A DNA stretch of 35,321 nucleotides from Thermoactinospora rubra. GTDB taxonomy: Bacteria; Actinomycetota; Actinomycetes; Streptosporangiales; Streptosporangiaceae. A program made the position numbers and the translations under genes. Below the pieces are notes generated by a model, which saw only the letters and a program-made list of their open reading frames with translations, ran no database searches and had not been told where the DNA came from. The DNA lies in NCBI RefSeq assembly GCF_002093975.1, contig NZ_MSZZ01000076.1, forward strand, positions 1 through 35,321. The letters are read 5' to 3'. Of this stretch, positions 8,810 to 17,329 are shown piece by piece (within the stretch, counting starts at the first letter, position 1; each line of letters opens with the position of its first letter).

Positions 8810-9787
8810 TCAGCCGGTGGGCAGCCAGGCCTTGACCTTGCCGGGGTTGTCCGCCACCCACTTGGCGGCGGCCTCCTCGGGCGTCATCTTGTCCTGCGCG
8901 ATGTACTTGGCCACGAGGTTCTGGTCGTCGTTGGTCCAGGTGAAGTTCTTGACCAGCGTGTAGGCGGGGCTCCCGGAGTCGGCGAACCTCTTGCTGACGA
9001 TCTTGTCGAGCTCATACGGCGGGTAGTCGCAGGCCACCTTGGCGGGGTCGGCGTCGCAGCCGGGCGTGTAGGCTGGCAGGTTCACCTTGACCAGCCGGAC
9101 CTCCGACAGGAACCACTGCGGCTCGTAGAAGTAGCCGATGATCGGCTTCTGCTCCTTCTGCGACTGGCGGAAGGCGCTGATGAGCGCGGTCTCGCTGCCC
9201 GCGTAGACGACCTTGTAGTTCAGCTTGAGGTTCTTGACCAGGGCCTCGTCGTTGGTGACGAACGAGGGGTCGCCGTCGAGGAGCTGGCCCTTGCCGCCGG
9301 ACTCGGAGGTCTTGAACAGGTCGGCGTACTTGTTGAGGTTCTTCCAGTCGGTGATGTCGGGGTACTTCTCGGCCATCCACGGCGCCACGTACCAGCCGAT
9401 GACGCCCTTGTTGCCGGTCGGCCCGGCGTTCACCGCGACCTTCTGCTCCTCGATGTACTTCTTCTTCAGGTCGTCGTGCGCCCAGTTCTCCACGATGGCG
9501 TCGACCTCGCCGGTGGCGAAGCCCTGCCAGGCCACCTCCTCCTTGAGGTCCTTCTTGACGACCTTGCAGCCGAGCTGCTTCTCGGCCACGTGGGCGATCA
9601 CCGCGGCGTTGGCCTCGTAGCCCACCCACGGGTTGATGGCGAGGTTGAAGGTGCCGCAGCCGGTCTTCGCGCCGCTCTGGGCCGAGCCGCTCTCCCCGAC
9701 CTTGGCCCCGCCGCACGCGGTGAGCAGGAGTCCGGCGCCCGTCACGAGCGTGACCACCCTCACCCTTCCGCTCCTTGCGAATGCCAC
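8810..9787 (-). CDS. proX: Glycine betaine ABC transporter, substrate-binding lipoprotein
   Basis: A 325-residue OpuAC/ProX-type binding protein. The basic N-terminus and hydrophobic stretch end in a lipobox LLTAC, with the lipid-anchored cysteine at 25. The mature part starts with GTFNLAINPWVGYEANAAVI, the usual opening of quaternary-amine binding proteins, and contains AWQGFATGEVDAIVENW and IIGYFYEPQWFLS, rich in the aromatic residues that form betaine-binding cages. The start is a GTG at 9787 with AGGAGG upstream. It is the last gene of the betB-proV-proW-proX unit and lies 16 bases after the permease gene. Choline or a related betaine is an alternative ligand; the gene set favours betaine or choline for catabolism. 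Confidence 0.9.
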   Translation of the reverse strand: MAFARSGRVRVVTLVTGAGLLLTACGGAKVGESGSAQSGAKTGCGTFNLAINPWVGYEANAAVIAHVAEKQLGCKVVKKDLKEEVAWQGFATGEVDAIVENWAHDDLKKKYIEEQKVAVNAGPTGNKGVIGWYVAPWMAEKYPDITDWKNLNKYADLFKTSESGGKGQLLDGDPSFVTNDEALVKNLKLNYKVVYAGSETALISAFRQSQKEQKPIIGYFYEPQWFLSEVRLVKVNLPAYTPGCDADPAKVACDYPPYELDKIVSKRFADSGSPAYTLVKNFTWTNDDQNLVAKYIAQDKMTPEEAAAKWVADNPGKVKAWLPTG

Positions 9788-9803
9788 CTGGTCCTCCTGA
9801 CTC

Positions 9804-11804
9804 TCAGTTCCGATGGGATGTCCGATGCGCTCCGCCGTGCGAGGCCGCGTCCGCCCGCTGGGTGGCGGCCCGCATCACGCGGTCCAGGACGATGCCGAGC
9901 ACGACGATCGCGAGCCCGGCGGCCAGCCCCTTGCCCCGCAGCTGGTGCTGGGAGAATCCGGCCACGACGTCGTAGCCGAGCGCGCCCGCGCCGACCAGGC
10001 CGCCGACGACCACCATCGACAGCACGTAGATGAGTCCCTGGCTCGCGGCCAGCGTCACGGCGCTGCGCGCCATGGGCAGCTGCACCTTGGAGATGAGCTG
10101 CCAGGTGCTCGCGCCCGCCGACGTGGCGGCCTCGACGGTGGTCGCCGACACGCCCCTGATCCCCTCGGCGACGAGCTTGATCGCCACGGGCGCGGCGAAC
10201 ACGACGGCCGCGATGATGGCGGTGAACCGGGTCGGGCCGAACAGGCCGAGGATGGGCACCAGGTAGACGAAGGCCGGCATGGTCTGCCCGGCGTCCAGCA
10301 CCGGGCGCAGCACGGTGTCGGCCCGGTCGCTGCGGCCCATCCACACCCCGGCCACCACGCCGAGGATCATCACCAGCACGGTCGCCACCAGCGTGGAGGC
10401 CAGCGTGACCATGCTGTCCTGCCACAGCCCGAGCAGCACCAGCGCCGCCAGCCCGGCGGCGGTGACGACGGCGGCCCGCACGTTGCCCACGAGCAGCGCG
10501 ACGGCCACGGCCGCGGCGGCCACCAGCCACCAGGGCGAGCCGGTCAGCAGCGCCTCGAAGGGGTTGAGCAGCGCGTTGGTGAGCAGGTTCTTCACGGCGT
10601 CGGTGTAGGCGGCCAGGTTGTCCTGCACCCAGACGCTGGCGGCGTCGGCGGCGCGGCGGACGTAGGAGCCGAGGTTGGCCTCGGCCGGGAACTCCGCCGC
10701 CCACACGTAGGTGTAGGACAGGTAGCCCAGCACGCCGGCCACGCCCAGCACGCCCGCCACCTCCAGGCGGCGCCCGCGCGGGCTCCGCAGCCGGCCCGCG
10801 CGGCGCTCCGCCTCCACGCGGCGGCTGGCCGCGGAGGTCACCCGGTCCAGGACGACGGCCATGATGACGATGGCCAGCCCGGCGTTGAACGCGGTGCCGA
10901 CGTCGAGCGTCTGGAGCGCCTTCAGCACGGTCTGGCCCAGGCCGGGGGCGTCGATGAGGGCCGCGATGGTCGCCATGGACAGGGCGGCCATGATGGTCTG
11001 GTTGACGCCGACGATGATGGTCTGCTTGGCCATGGGCAGCCGCACGTGCCGCAGCGACTGGGCGGCCGTCGCGCCGAGCGAGGCCCCGGCCTCCAGCGTC
11101 TCGTGCGAGACGTGGCGGATGCCGTGCGCGGTGATGCGGATGGCCGGCGGGATCGCGTAGATCATCGTGGCGACCGTGGCGCTGGCCGGGCCGATGAGGA
11201 AGAACAGGGTCAGGGGCGCCAGGTAGACGAACGTCGGCATGGTCTGCATGAAGTCCAGCACCGGGGTGACCAGCCGGTTGAAGCGGTCGCTGAGCCCGGC
11301 CCACACCCCGAGCGGGATGCCCACGGCCAGCGACAGCGCCACCGCGGTCAGCGTCAGCGCCAGCGTGTCCATGCTCTCCTGCCACAGGCCGAGCACGCCG
11401 AAGGACAGGAAGCCGGCCGCCGTCAGCAGCGCCACGCGGCGGTTGCCGTACAGCAGGGCGATGCCGGCGGCCAGCCCGGTCACGCCGAGCCAGCCGAGCA
11501 CGGGCACGGGGCGGCCGAAGGACGGCTGGCTGATCAGGGCCTGGACGAAGGTCACGGCCTCGTCGATGAACAGCCGGATGTAGTTGACGAAGTAGAGGAA
11601 GAACGGGTTGCTGTTGCGGCTGTCGTCGACGGCGTCCATGCCCTCGCCCAGCGCGGTGTGCAGCGGGGTGAGCTCGGCGCCGCCCAGCGCCAGCGTGTCG
11701 CGCCCGCGCAGCACCACCCAGCCGAGCACCCACGCGGCGAGCACCACGAGCAGCAGGTGCCTTCGGGCGGGTGCCTTGGCCGCGGCGACGGAGACGGCCG
11801 TCAT
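9804..11804 (-). CDS. proW: Betaine ABC transporter permease, internally duplicated
   Basis: A 666-residue membrane protein, about twice the length of a single ProW/OpuAB unit, made of two homologous halves. The first (about 165-330) has LWQESMDTLALTLTAVALSL, VLDFMQTMPTFVYLAPL, LEAGASLGATAAQSLRHVRLP and a C-terminal VLDRVTSAASRR. The second (about 445-645) repeats these as LWQDSMVTLASTLVATVLVM, VLDAGQTMPAFVYLVPI, VEAATSAGASTWQLISKVQLP and VLDRVMRAATQR. Each half therefore carries its own BPD_transp_1 core and EAA-type loop that docks on the ATPase. The start overlaps the ATPase stop as ATGA. A fused two-copy permease would let one polypeptide fill both permease positions (inference). Confidence 0.9.
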   Translation of the reverse strand: MTAVSVAAAKAPARRHLLLVVLAAWVLGWVVLRGRDTLALGGAELTPLHTALGEGMDAVDDSRNSNPFFLYFVNYIRLFIDEAVTFVQALISQPSFGRPVPVLGWLGVTGLAAGIALLYGNRRVALLTAAGFLSFGVLGLWQESMDTLALTLTAVALSLAVGIPLGVWAGLSDRFNRLVTPVLDFMQTMPTFVYLAPLTLFFLIGPASATVATMIYAIPPAIRITAHGIRHVSHETLEAGASLGATAAQSLRHVRLPMAKQTIIVGVNQTIMAALSMATIAALIDAPGLGQTVLKALQTLDVGTAFNAGLAIVIMAVVLDRVTSAASRRVEAERRAGRLRSPRGRRLEVAGVLGVAGVLGYLSYTYVWAAEFPAEANLGSYVRRAADAASVWVQDNLAAYTDAVKNLLTNALLNPFEALLTGSPWWLVAAAAVAVALLVGNVRAAVVTAAGLAALVLLGLWQDSMVTLASTLVATVLVMILGVVAGVWMGRSDRADTVLRPVLDAGQTMPAFVYLVPILGLFGPTRFTAIIAAVVFAAPVAIKLVAEGIRGVSATTVEAATSAGASTWQLISKVQLPMARSAVTLAASQGLIYVLSMVVVGGLVGAGALGYDVVAGFSQHQLRGKGLAAGLAIVVLGIVLDRVMRAATQRADAASHGGAHRTSHRN

Positions 11805-12886
11805 CGCTGCTCTCCGGCGATCACTTCGAGGATCTCCGCGCTGGTCACGACCCCGAGCAGCCGCTCGCCGTCCACGACGCGCACCGGCCGCTCGGCCGAC
11901 AGCACCGCCCGTACGGCGTCGCGGATCACCACGTCGGGGCCGAGCACCGGGCCGTCCAGGTCGTCGCCGGGCTGCGGCTCGCGCATGATCCAGCGCAGCG
12001 TCAGCACGTGCGAGCGCGGCACGTCGCTGACGAAGTCCCTGACGTAGTCGTCGGCGGGCGCGCCCACGACCTGGTCGGGGGTGCCGACCTGGACCAGCTC
12101 GCCGTCGCGCATGATGAGGATGCGGTCGCCGAGCTTGAGCGCCTCCGACAGGTCATGGGTGATGAAGATCATCGTCTTGCCGACCTCGCGGTGCAGGCGG
12201 ATGACCTCGTTTTGCATCTCGCGCCTGATGAGCGGGTCGAGGGCCGAGAACGGCTCGTCGAACAGCAGCACGTCGGGGTCGGCGGCCAGCGCCCTGGCCA
12301 GGCCGACGCGCTGCTGCATGCCGCCGGACAGCTGGTCGGGGTAGGAGTTCTCGAACCCGCCCAGGCCCACCAGCCCGATGACCTCGCGAGCCCGCGCGTA
12401 CCGGTCCGGCTTGGCCACGCCGCGGATCTCCAGCCCGAAGGCCACGTTGTCCAGCACGCAGCGGTGCGGCAGCAGGCCGAAGTGCTGGAAGACCATGGCG
12501 ATGCGGTGCCGCCGCAGCTCGCGCAGCCGCCGCTCGTCGGCCCGGCGCACGTCCTCGCCGTCCAGCAGGATCTCGCCCGCCGTGGGCTCGATGAGCCGGG
12601 TCAGGCAGCGCACCAGCGTGGACTTGCCGGATCCCGACAGGCCCATGACGACGAACATCTCGCCGCGCCGTACCTCGAAGGAGACGTCGCGGACGGCGGC
12701 GACGCAGCCGGTGCGCGCCTTGAGCTCGGCGCGGGGCAGCGTGCTGCCGACGACGCTGTCGGCTTTGGGGCCGAACACCTTCCACAGCCCGCGTACGGCC
12801 AGCACGGGCGGGGCCTGGGTGTGGTCGGGGTCGGCTGCACTGCTTCGTTCGGCCCTGCTGTCTCTGGCCACGGACGGCACAGTCAT
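11801..12886 (-). CDS. proV: Betaine ABC transporter ATPase
   Basis: A 361-residue ProV/OpuAA-type ATPase. It has Walker A GLSGSGKST, Q-loop FQHFGLLPH, signature LSGGMQQRVGLARAL, Walker B VLLFDEPFSALD and the switch HD in FITHDLSEALKLGD. The ProV-type insert ahead of Walker A is present (region GCVAAVRDVSFEVRRGE). The last ~80 residues form a short CBS-like tail (VVIRDAVRAVL and VVTSAEILEVI), the module through which OpuA-type ATPases sense ionic strength. The ATG at 12886 follows GAGG by five bases; the GTG two codons earlier would sit on the ribosome site. Only 37 bases separate it from the betB stop, so betB and the transporter are probably one transcript. Confidence 0.93.
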   Translation of the reverse strand: MTVPSVARDSRAERSSAADPDHTQAPPVLAVRGLWKVFGPKADSVVGSTLPRAELKARTGCVAAVRDVSFEVRRGEMFVVMGLSGSGKSTLVRCLTRLIEPTAGEILLDGEDVRRADERRLRELRRHRIAMVFQHFGLLPHRCVLDNVAFGLEIRGVAKPDRYARAREVIGLVGLGGFENSYPDQLSGGMQQRVGLARALAADPDVLLFDEPFSALDPLIRREMQNEVIRLHREVGKTMIFITHDLSEALKLGDRILIMRDGELVQVGTPDQVVGAPADDYVRDFVSDVPRSHVLTLRWIMREPQPGDDLDGPVLGPDVVIRDAVRAVLSAERPVRVVDGERLLGVVTSAEILEVIAGEQR

Positions 12887-12923
12887 GACCACCTCTTGGG
12901 TCGTCGGAGCGGTCGGCGGAGCG

Positions 12924-14384
12924 TCAGTTCACGGGGAACCACCGCTGGGGGCGCGGGCGGGTGTTCTGCCACACGTGCTTGATCTCGCGATATTCGTCCA
13001 GGCCGGTCGGGCCGAGTTCCCGGCCGATGCCCGACTGCTTGAAACCGCCCCATTCGGCCTGCGGCACGTAGGGGTGGTAGTCGTTGATCCACACCGTGCC
13101 GGCGCGGAGCCTGCCCGCGACCCGCTGCGCCTTGCCGGCGTCCTGGGTCCAGACGGCTCCGGCCAGGCCGTACTCGGTGTCGTTGGCGAGGCGGACGGCC
13201 TCCTCCTCGGTCGTGAAGCGCTCCACGGTGAGCACCGGGCCGAAGGACTCCTCGCGCACCACGCGCATGCCCTGCTTGCACTCGTCCAGCACGGTCGGCC
13301 GGTAGAAGTGGCCGGGGCGGTCCAGCCGGTGGCCGCCGCAGCGCAGCACCGCGCCTTCGGCCAGGCCGGCGGCGACGTACTCCTCGACCTTGGCCAGGTG
13401 CTCGGCGGAGATGAGCGGCCCGGCATGGGCGTCGGGGTCCTCCGGGCCGCCGAGGCGGATCAGCTCGGCCCGCCGTACCACCTCCTCCACGAAGGCGTCG
13501 TGGAGGGAGTCCTCCACCAGCAGCCGCGCCCCGGCCGAGCAGACCTGGCCGGAGTGCAGGAAGACGGCGGTGAGCGCGAAGTCGACCGCGGTCTCGAAGT
13601 CGGCGTCGGCGAAGACGATGTTGGGGTTCTTGCCGCCCAGCTCCAGCGCCACCCGCTTGACCGTGGCGGCGGCCGCGGCCATGATCCGGCGCCCGGTCTC
13701 CACTCCCCCGGTGAACGACACCAGGTCGACGTCGGGGTGCTCGGCCAGCGGCGCGCCCGCGGCCGGTCCGGCGCCCAGGACCAGGTTGGCCACGCCGGGC
13801 GGCAGGCCCGCCTCCTCCAAGGCGCGCACGAGCAGGATCGAGGTGCTGGGGGTCAGCTCGCTGGGCTTGAGCACGAAGGTGTTGCCGGCGGCGAGCGCGG
13901 GCGCCACCTTCCAGGTCGCCTGGAGCAGCGGGTAGTTCCACGGGGTGATCAGGCCGCACACGCCGACCGGCTCGTAGACGATCCGGCTGATCGCGTCCTC
14001 GCGGCCGGTGTCGACCACGCGGCCGGCGTCGGTGCCGGCCACCCCGGCGAAGTAGCGCAGGCAGGCGATGGAGTCGTCGACGTCGTACTCGCTTTCCACC
14101 AGCCGCTTGCCGGTGTCGCCGGACTCGGCGCGGGCGAAGGCGTCGCGGTCGCGCAGCAGGATGTCGGCCACCCGGTGCAGCAGCTCGCCGCGCTCGCGTG
14201 CCGGGGTGCCCGGCCATTCGCCGTGGTCGAAGGCCCGCCGGGCGGCCCGGATGGCGGCCACCGTGTCGGTCGCGGTGGCTTCTGCGACCGTGGTCACGAG
14301 GCTGCCGTCGGCCGGAGAGCGAATGCTCCGCCGCCCGCCGTCGGCCGGCTTGGTCCACGTGCCGCCGATATACAGGTCGGTCAT
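12924..14384 (-). CDS. betB: Betaine-aldehyde dehydrogenase
   Basis: A 486-residue NAD(P)+-dependent aldehyde dehydrogenase. The folding motif TPWNYPLLQATWKVAPALAAG (partly listed: TPWNYPLLQATWK) sits at about 148. The general base E248 lies in ALELGGKNPN and the nucleophile C282 in HSGQVCSAGARLL. Length and order match BetB/GbsA enzymes that oxidise betaine aldehyde to glycine betaine. The start is ATG at 14384 with AAAAGG upstream; the frame stays open 50 codons further but that region contains the promoter and operators. Other aldehydes are possible, but pairing with betA and a betaine transporter makes this assignment strong. Confidence 0.92.
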   Translation of the reverse strand: MTDLYIGGTWTKPADGGRRSIRSPADGSLVTTVAEATATDTVAAIRAARRAFDHGEWPGTPARERGELLHRVADILLRDRDAFARAESGDTGKRLVESEYDVDDSIACLRYFAGVAGTDAGRVVDTGREDAISRIVYEPVGVCGLITPWNYPLLQATWKVAPALAAGNTFVLKPSELTPSTSILLVRALEEAGLPPGVANLVLGAGPAAGAPLAEHPDVDLVSFTGGVETGRRIMAAAAATVKRVALELGGKNPNIVFADADFETAVDFALTAVFLHSGQVCSAGARLLVEDSLHDAFVEEVVRRAELIRLGGPEDPDAHAGPLISAEHLAKVEEYVAAGLAEGAVLRCGGHRLDRPGHFYRPTVLDECKQGMRVVREESFGPVLTVERFTTEEEAVRLANDTEYGLAGAVWTQDAGKAQRVAGRLRAGTVWINDYHPYVPQAEWGGFKQSGIGRELGPTGLDEYREIKHVWQNTRPRPQRWFPVN

Positions 14385-14402
14385 CGGCGCACCTTTTGAT
14401 CG

Positions 14403-14467
14403 TTGCGTATGGCGCAAATCACTGCTTATGAAGGAACAGGATTGACCTCCCCCTTGCGGTTCGTCAA
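14403..14467 (-). promoter_or_regulatory. betB operon promoter with paired operators
   Basis: Minus-strand reading: -35 TTGACG (14467-14462), 18-base spacer, -10-like AATCCT (14443-14438), operator O1 TTCCTTCATAAGCAG (14436-14422, degenerate) and O2 TTGCGCCATACGCAA (14417-14403, perfect 5-bp arms). The centres are 19 bp apart, as at the other promoters of the island. The -35 arms of this promoter and the divergent purU promoter form a mirror pair, GTCAAGAG (14463-14470) and CTCTTGAC (14487-14494). Confidence 0.72.
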
Positions 14468-14489
14468 GAGTCCTGCGGCAAAACCCCTC

Positions 14490-14553
14490 TTGACTGTGAC
14501 ATCCCGCCCCAGCACTCTGTTGCGTATAAATCACCTTAATGCGCTATACGCAA
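14490..14553 (+). promoter_or_regulatory. purU promoter with paired operators
   Basis: -35 TTGACT (14490-14495), 17-base spacer, -10-like CACTCT (14513-14518), then O1 TTGCGTATAAATCAC (14520-14534) and O2 ATGCGCTATACGCAA (14539-14553). The centres are 19 bp apart. O2 ends just before the AGGAGG of purU, so bound protein would block both transcription start and the leader region. The promoter is divergent from betB. Confidence 0.75.
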
Positions 14554-14567
14554 CACCAGGAGGTGCG

Positions 14568-15431
14568 ATGTCTCCCCGGCCCGACCCCGGACGCGAGTTC
14601 ATCCTCACGGTCTCCTGCGCCGACAAGCCCGGCATCGTCTACGCGGTGACCAGCTTCCTGGTGCAGCACGGCGGCAACATGCTGCAGAGCAAGCAGTTCA
14701 ACGACCGCCTGGGCGGCGGCTTCTTCATGCGCGTCCACTTCGCCGCGCAGCACGGGCTGGAGGAGCTGCGCGCCGGCTTCACCTACGTGGCCGACGCCTA
14801 CCAGATGACCTGGCGGCTCAACGACGCCGCCACCCCGACCAGGGCGCTGGTCATGGTCTCCAAGTTCGGCCACTGCCTCAACGACCTGCTGTTCCGCCGG
14901 CAGGTGGGCGGGCTCAACATCGAGATACCGGCGATCGTGTCCAACCACCCCGGCCTCAAGCCGCTGGCCGACTCCTACGGCGTGCCGTACCACCACGTGC
15001 CGGTCACCCCCGACACCAAGCCCGAGGCCGAGGCCCGCCTGCTGGAGCTGGTCGCCGAGTACGAGATCGACCTGGTGGTGCTGGCCCGCTACATGCAGGT
15101 GCTGTCGGACGAGCTGTGCAAGCGGCTGGAGGGACGCGCCATCAACATCCACCACTCGTTCCTGCCGGGATTCAAGGGCGCCAAGCCGTACCACCAGGCC
15201 CACGAGCGCGGCGTGAAGCTCATCGGCGCGACCGCGCACTACGTCACGGCCGACCTGGACGAGGGGCCGATCATCGAGCAGGACGTGATCAGGGTGGACC
15301 ACGAGGCCGAGCCCGAGGACCTCATCGCGGCGGGGCGGGACGTCGAGGCGCAGGTGCTCGCCCGGGCGGTGAAGTGGCACAGCGAGCACCGCGTGCTGCT
15401 CAACGGCAACCGCACAGTCGTCTTCCGCTGA
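14568..15431 (+). CDS. purU: Formyltetrahydrofolate deformylase
   Basis: A 287-residue PurU of standard length. An N-terminal ACT domain (about 10-90, FILTVSCADKPGIVYAVTSF) precedes a formyltransferase fold (about 92-287). The catalytic Asn and His lie in AINIHHSFLPGFKG (N193, H195) and the aspartate in HYVTADLDEGPIIEQD (D229-D231 region). It hydrolyses 10-formyl-THF to formate and THF. In this island it would recycle THF loaded with the methyl carbons of dimethylglycine and sarcosine, a different role from its purine-linked one. AGGAGG ends four bases before the ATG. It is divergent from betB and convergent with betA. The methylene-THF dehydrogenase/cyclohydrolase (FolD) needed in between is not in the window. 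Confidence 0.95.
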   Translation: MSPRPDPGREFILTVSCADKPGIVYAVTSFLVQHGGNMLQSKQFNDRLGGGFFMRVHFAAQHGLEELRAGFTYVADAYQMTWRLNDAATPTRALVMVSKFGHCLNDLLFRRQVGGLNIEIPAIVSNHPGLKPLADSYGVPYHHVPVTPDTKPEAEARLLELVAEYEIDLVVLARYMQVLSDELCKRLEGRAINIHHSFLPGFKGAKPYHQAHERGVKLIGATAHYVTADLDEGPIIEQDVIRVDHEAEPEDLIAAGRDVEAQVLARAVKWHSEHRVLLNGNRTVVFR

Positions 15432-15460
15432 ACAACCTGTTCACGGCGGCCAGCCACCAC

Positions 15461-15557
15461 GCGAGGGGCGCGGCCCGGCCTGGACTGAGGAGCGGTGAGG
15501 GCGCCCAAGCGCCCTCGCCGCGACGAGGGAAGGCCGGGCCTTTCTGGCGCCCCTCGC
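15461..15557. terminator. Large nested bidirectional terminator between purU and betA
   Basis: Outer arms GCGAGGGGCGC (15461-15471) and GCGCCCCTCGC (15547-15557) are perfect over 11 bp. The next arms GGCCCGGCCT (15472-15481) and AGGCCGGGCC (15531-15540) are perfect over 10 bp, with a six-base bulge on one side. Inside is a separate 8-bp hairpin, GAGGGCGC-CCAA-GCGCCCTC (15497-15516). It lies between two convergent genes and can serve both. Confidence 0.85.
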
Positions 15558-15580
15558 ACGGAGCGCCGGAGGCGCGACCA

Positions 15581-17215
15581 TTATTTACAGCGGTAGAACT
15601 CCACGGGCTCGGGCGGTAGTGGCGTGTTGCCGAGGATGAGGTCGGCCGCCTTCTCCGCCAGCATCATGACCGGCGCGTAGATGTTGCCGTTGGTGACGTA
15701 CGGCATGACCGAGGCGTCCACCACCCGCAACCCTTCCACGCCGTGCACCCGCATGGTCTCCGGATCGACCACCGCCATCTCGTCCACACCCATCCGGCAG
15801 GTGCACGAGGGGTGCAGCGCGGTCTCGCCGTCGCGCGCCACCCAGTCCAGGATCTCCTCGTCGGTCTGCACCTGCGGCCCCGGCGACAGCTCGCCGGTGC
15901 TGAACTCGGCCAGCGCGGGCTGGCCCAGGATGTGCCTGGACACCCGGACCGCCTCCACCCACTCGCGCCGGTCCTGGTCGGTGGACAGGTAGTTGAAGCG
16001 CAGCGCGGGCTTGACCCGCGGGTCCGCGCTCTTGATCTTCACGGTGCCGCGGGCGTCGGAGTACATCGGCCCGACGTGGACCTGGTAGCCGTGCCCGCCG
16101 GCGGGCGCGGAGCCGTCGTAGCGCACGGCGATGGGCAGGAAGTGGAACATCAGGTTGGGGTAGTCCACCTCGTCGTTGCTGCGCACGAAGCCGCCCGCCT
16201 CGAAGTGGTTGGTCGCGCCGGGCCCCCTGCGGAAGAACAGCCACTGCGCGCCGATCCAGGGATGGCGCCACTTCTGCAGGTTGGGCTGCATCGAGACCGG
16301 CTTGGAGCAGCCGTGCTGGATGTAGACCTCCAGGTGGTCCTGCAGGTTCTCCCCCACGCCCGGCAGGTGCTGCACGGCGCGGATGCCCAGCTTGGCCAGC
16401 TCGTCGGCGTGGCCGACGCCCGACAGCTGCAGCAGCTGCGGCGAGTTGATCGCCCCGCCGCACAGGATGATCTCCTTGCCGCGGACGACCTCCCCGTTGC
16501 ACTCCACGCCGATCGCCCGGGTGCCCTCGAACAGCACGCGCGAGACGAAGGCCCGCGTCCTGACCGTCAGGTTGCGGCGGTGCCGTACCGGATGCAGGTA
16601 GGCACGGGCCGCGCTGAGCCGCCTGCCGCCCCGGATGTTGCGGTCGAAGCGGGCGAACCCCTCCTGCCGGTAGCCGTTGACGTCGTCGGTGAGGGGGTAG
16701 CCGGCCTGCTGCACGGCCTCGAAGAAGGCGGTGAACAGCGGCGTCTCCGCCGGCCCGCGCTCCAGCACCAGCGGCCCGTCGTGCCCGCGGAACGGCGTGC
16801 CCGGATCGGCCAGGCAGGTCTCCATCCGCTTGAAGTACGGCAGGCAGTGGGCGTAGTCCCAGTGCTTCATCCCGGGATCGGCCGCCCAGCGCTCGTAGTC
16901 CATGGGGTTGCCGCGCTGGAAGATCATCCCGTTGATGCTGCTGGAGCCGCCCAGCACCTTGCCGCGGGCGTGGTAGATGCGCCTGCCGTGCATGTGCGGC
17001 TCGGGCTCGGACTCGTATTGCCAGTCGTAGAAGCGGTTGCCGATGGGGAAGGGCAGGGCCGCCGGCATGTGGATGAACACGTCCCACGGGTAGTCCGGGC
17101 GGCCAGCCTCCAGGACCAGCACCCGCGTGCCGGGGTCCGCGGAGAGCCTGTTGGCCAGGGCGCAGCCCGCCGAGCCGCCTCCGACGATGACGAAGTCGTA
17201 CTGCTGTGACGTCAT
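15581..17215 (-). CDS. betA: Choline dehydrogenase (GMC oxidoreductase)
   Basis: A 544-residue GMC-family flavoprotein that oxidises choline to betaine aldehyde. The FAD motif FVIVGGGSAGCALANRL is at 8-24. GGSSSINGMIFQRGNPMDYERW is the BetA-type second signature (given in part: GGSSSINGMIFQRGNP); the flavin-linking histidine of choline oxidase is replaced here, which points to a dehydrogenase. The catalytic histidine is in HPSCTCRMG (about 468) and the C-terminal asparagine region is VTNGNIYAPVMMLAEKAAD. ATG at 17215 has ACGAGG upstream and matches the usual N-terminus; an ATG at 17230 is an alternative. It forms its own unit, convergent with purU and divergent from iclR. Confidence 0.9.
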   Translation of the reverse strand: MTSQQYDFVIVGGGSAGCALANRLSADPGTRVLVLEAGRPDYPWDVFIHMPAALPFPIGNRFYDWQYESEPEPHMHGRRIYHARGKVLGGSSSINGMIFQRGNPMDYERWAADPGMKHWDYAHCLPYFKRMETCLADPGTPFRGHDGPLVLERGPAETPLFTAFFEAVQQAGYPLTDDVNGYRQEGFARFDRNIRGGRRLSAARAYLHPVRHRRNLTVRTRAFVSRVLFEGTRAIGVECNGEVVRGKEIILCGGAINSPQLLQLSGVGHADELAKLGIRAVQHLPGVGENLQDHLEVYIQHGCSKPVSMQPNLQKWRHPWIGAQWLFFRRGPGATNHFEAGGFVRSNDEVDYPNLMFHFLPIAVRYDGSAPAGGHGYQVHVGPMYSDARGTVKIKSADPRVKPALRFNYLSTDQDRREWVEAVRVSRHILGQPALAEFSTGELSPGPQVQTDEEILDWVARDGETALHPSCTCRMGVDEMAVVDPETMRVHGVEGLRVVDASVMPYVTNGNIYAPVMMLAEKAADLILGNTPLPPEPVEFYRCK

Positions 17216-17249
17216 GGTGCCTCGTCTCATCGCACGTTTCCCCAAATCG

Positions 17250-17283
17250 TAGCGTTATACGCACCGCGTTTCACTAGTCGCAA
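17250..17283 (-). promoter_or_regulatory. Paired operators between betA and iclR
   Basis: On the minus strand O1 is TTGCGACTAGTGAAA (17283-17269) and O2 is GTGCGTATAACGCTA (17264-17250), centres 19 bp apart. O2 lies about 35 bases ahead of the betA start. Unlike the other four promoters there is no TTGAC box at the expected distance, so the betA promoter is weaker or different in type. The pair also lies just upstream of the iclR promoter, so one pair could serve betA control and autoregulation. Confidence 0.68.
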
Positions 17284-17294
17284 CAGCAGATCTT

Positions 17295-17329
17295 TTGCGG
17301 AGGTTTCCTGGAGCACTTAGAGTTTCGTC
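17295..17329 (+). promoter_or_regulatory. Probable leaderless promoter of iclR
   Basis: TTGCGG (17295-17300), a 17-base spacer and TAGAGT (17318-17323) form a good -35/-10 pair. Transcription about seven bases after the -10 would begin at the ATG itself (17330). This explains why no ribosome site stands before the gene; the nearest GGAG is about 17 bases away. The -35 box also resembles a TTGCG operator half-site. Confidence 0.6.

Noticed and set aside
6040..8835. 931-codon open frame opposite dmg
   Set aside because: Low-complexity Gly/Val/Gln/His-rich product opposite a well-matched dimethylglycine oxidase.
9813..12047. 744-codon open frame opposite the permease
   Set aside because: Hydrophilic shadow of a hydrophobic membrane protein; no ribosome site or family motif.
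14401..14567. Riboswitch ahead of purU
   Set aside because: The region is explained by promoter boxes and two operators; the leader after +1 is too short for a glycine or THF aptamer and shows no matching fold.
15581..17215. Choline oxidase instead of dehydrogenase
   Set aside because: The flavin-linking histidine of choline oxidase is absent; GGSSSINGMIF matches BetA.
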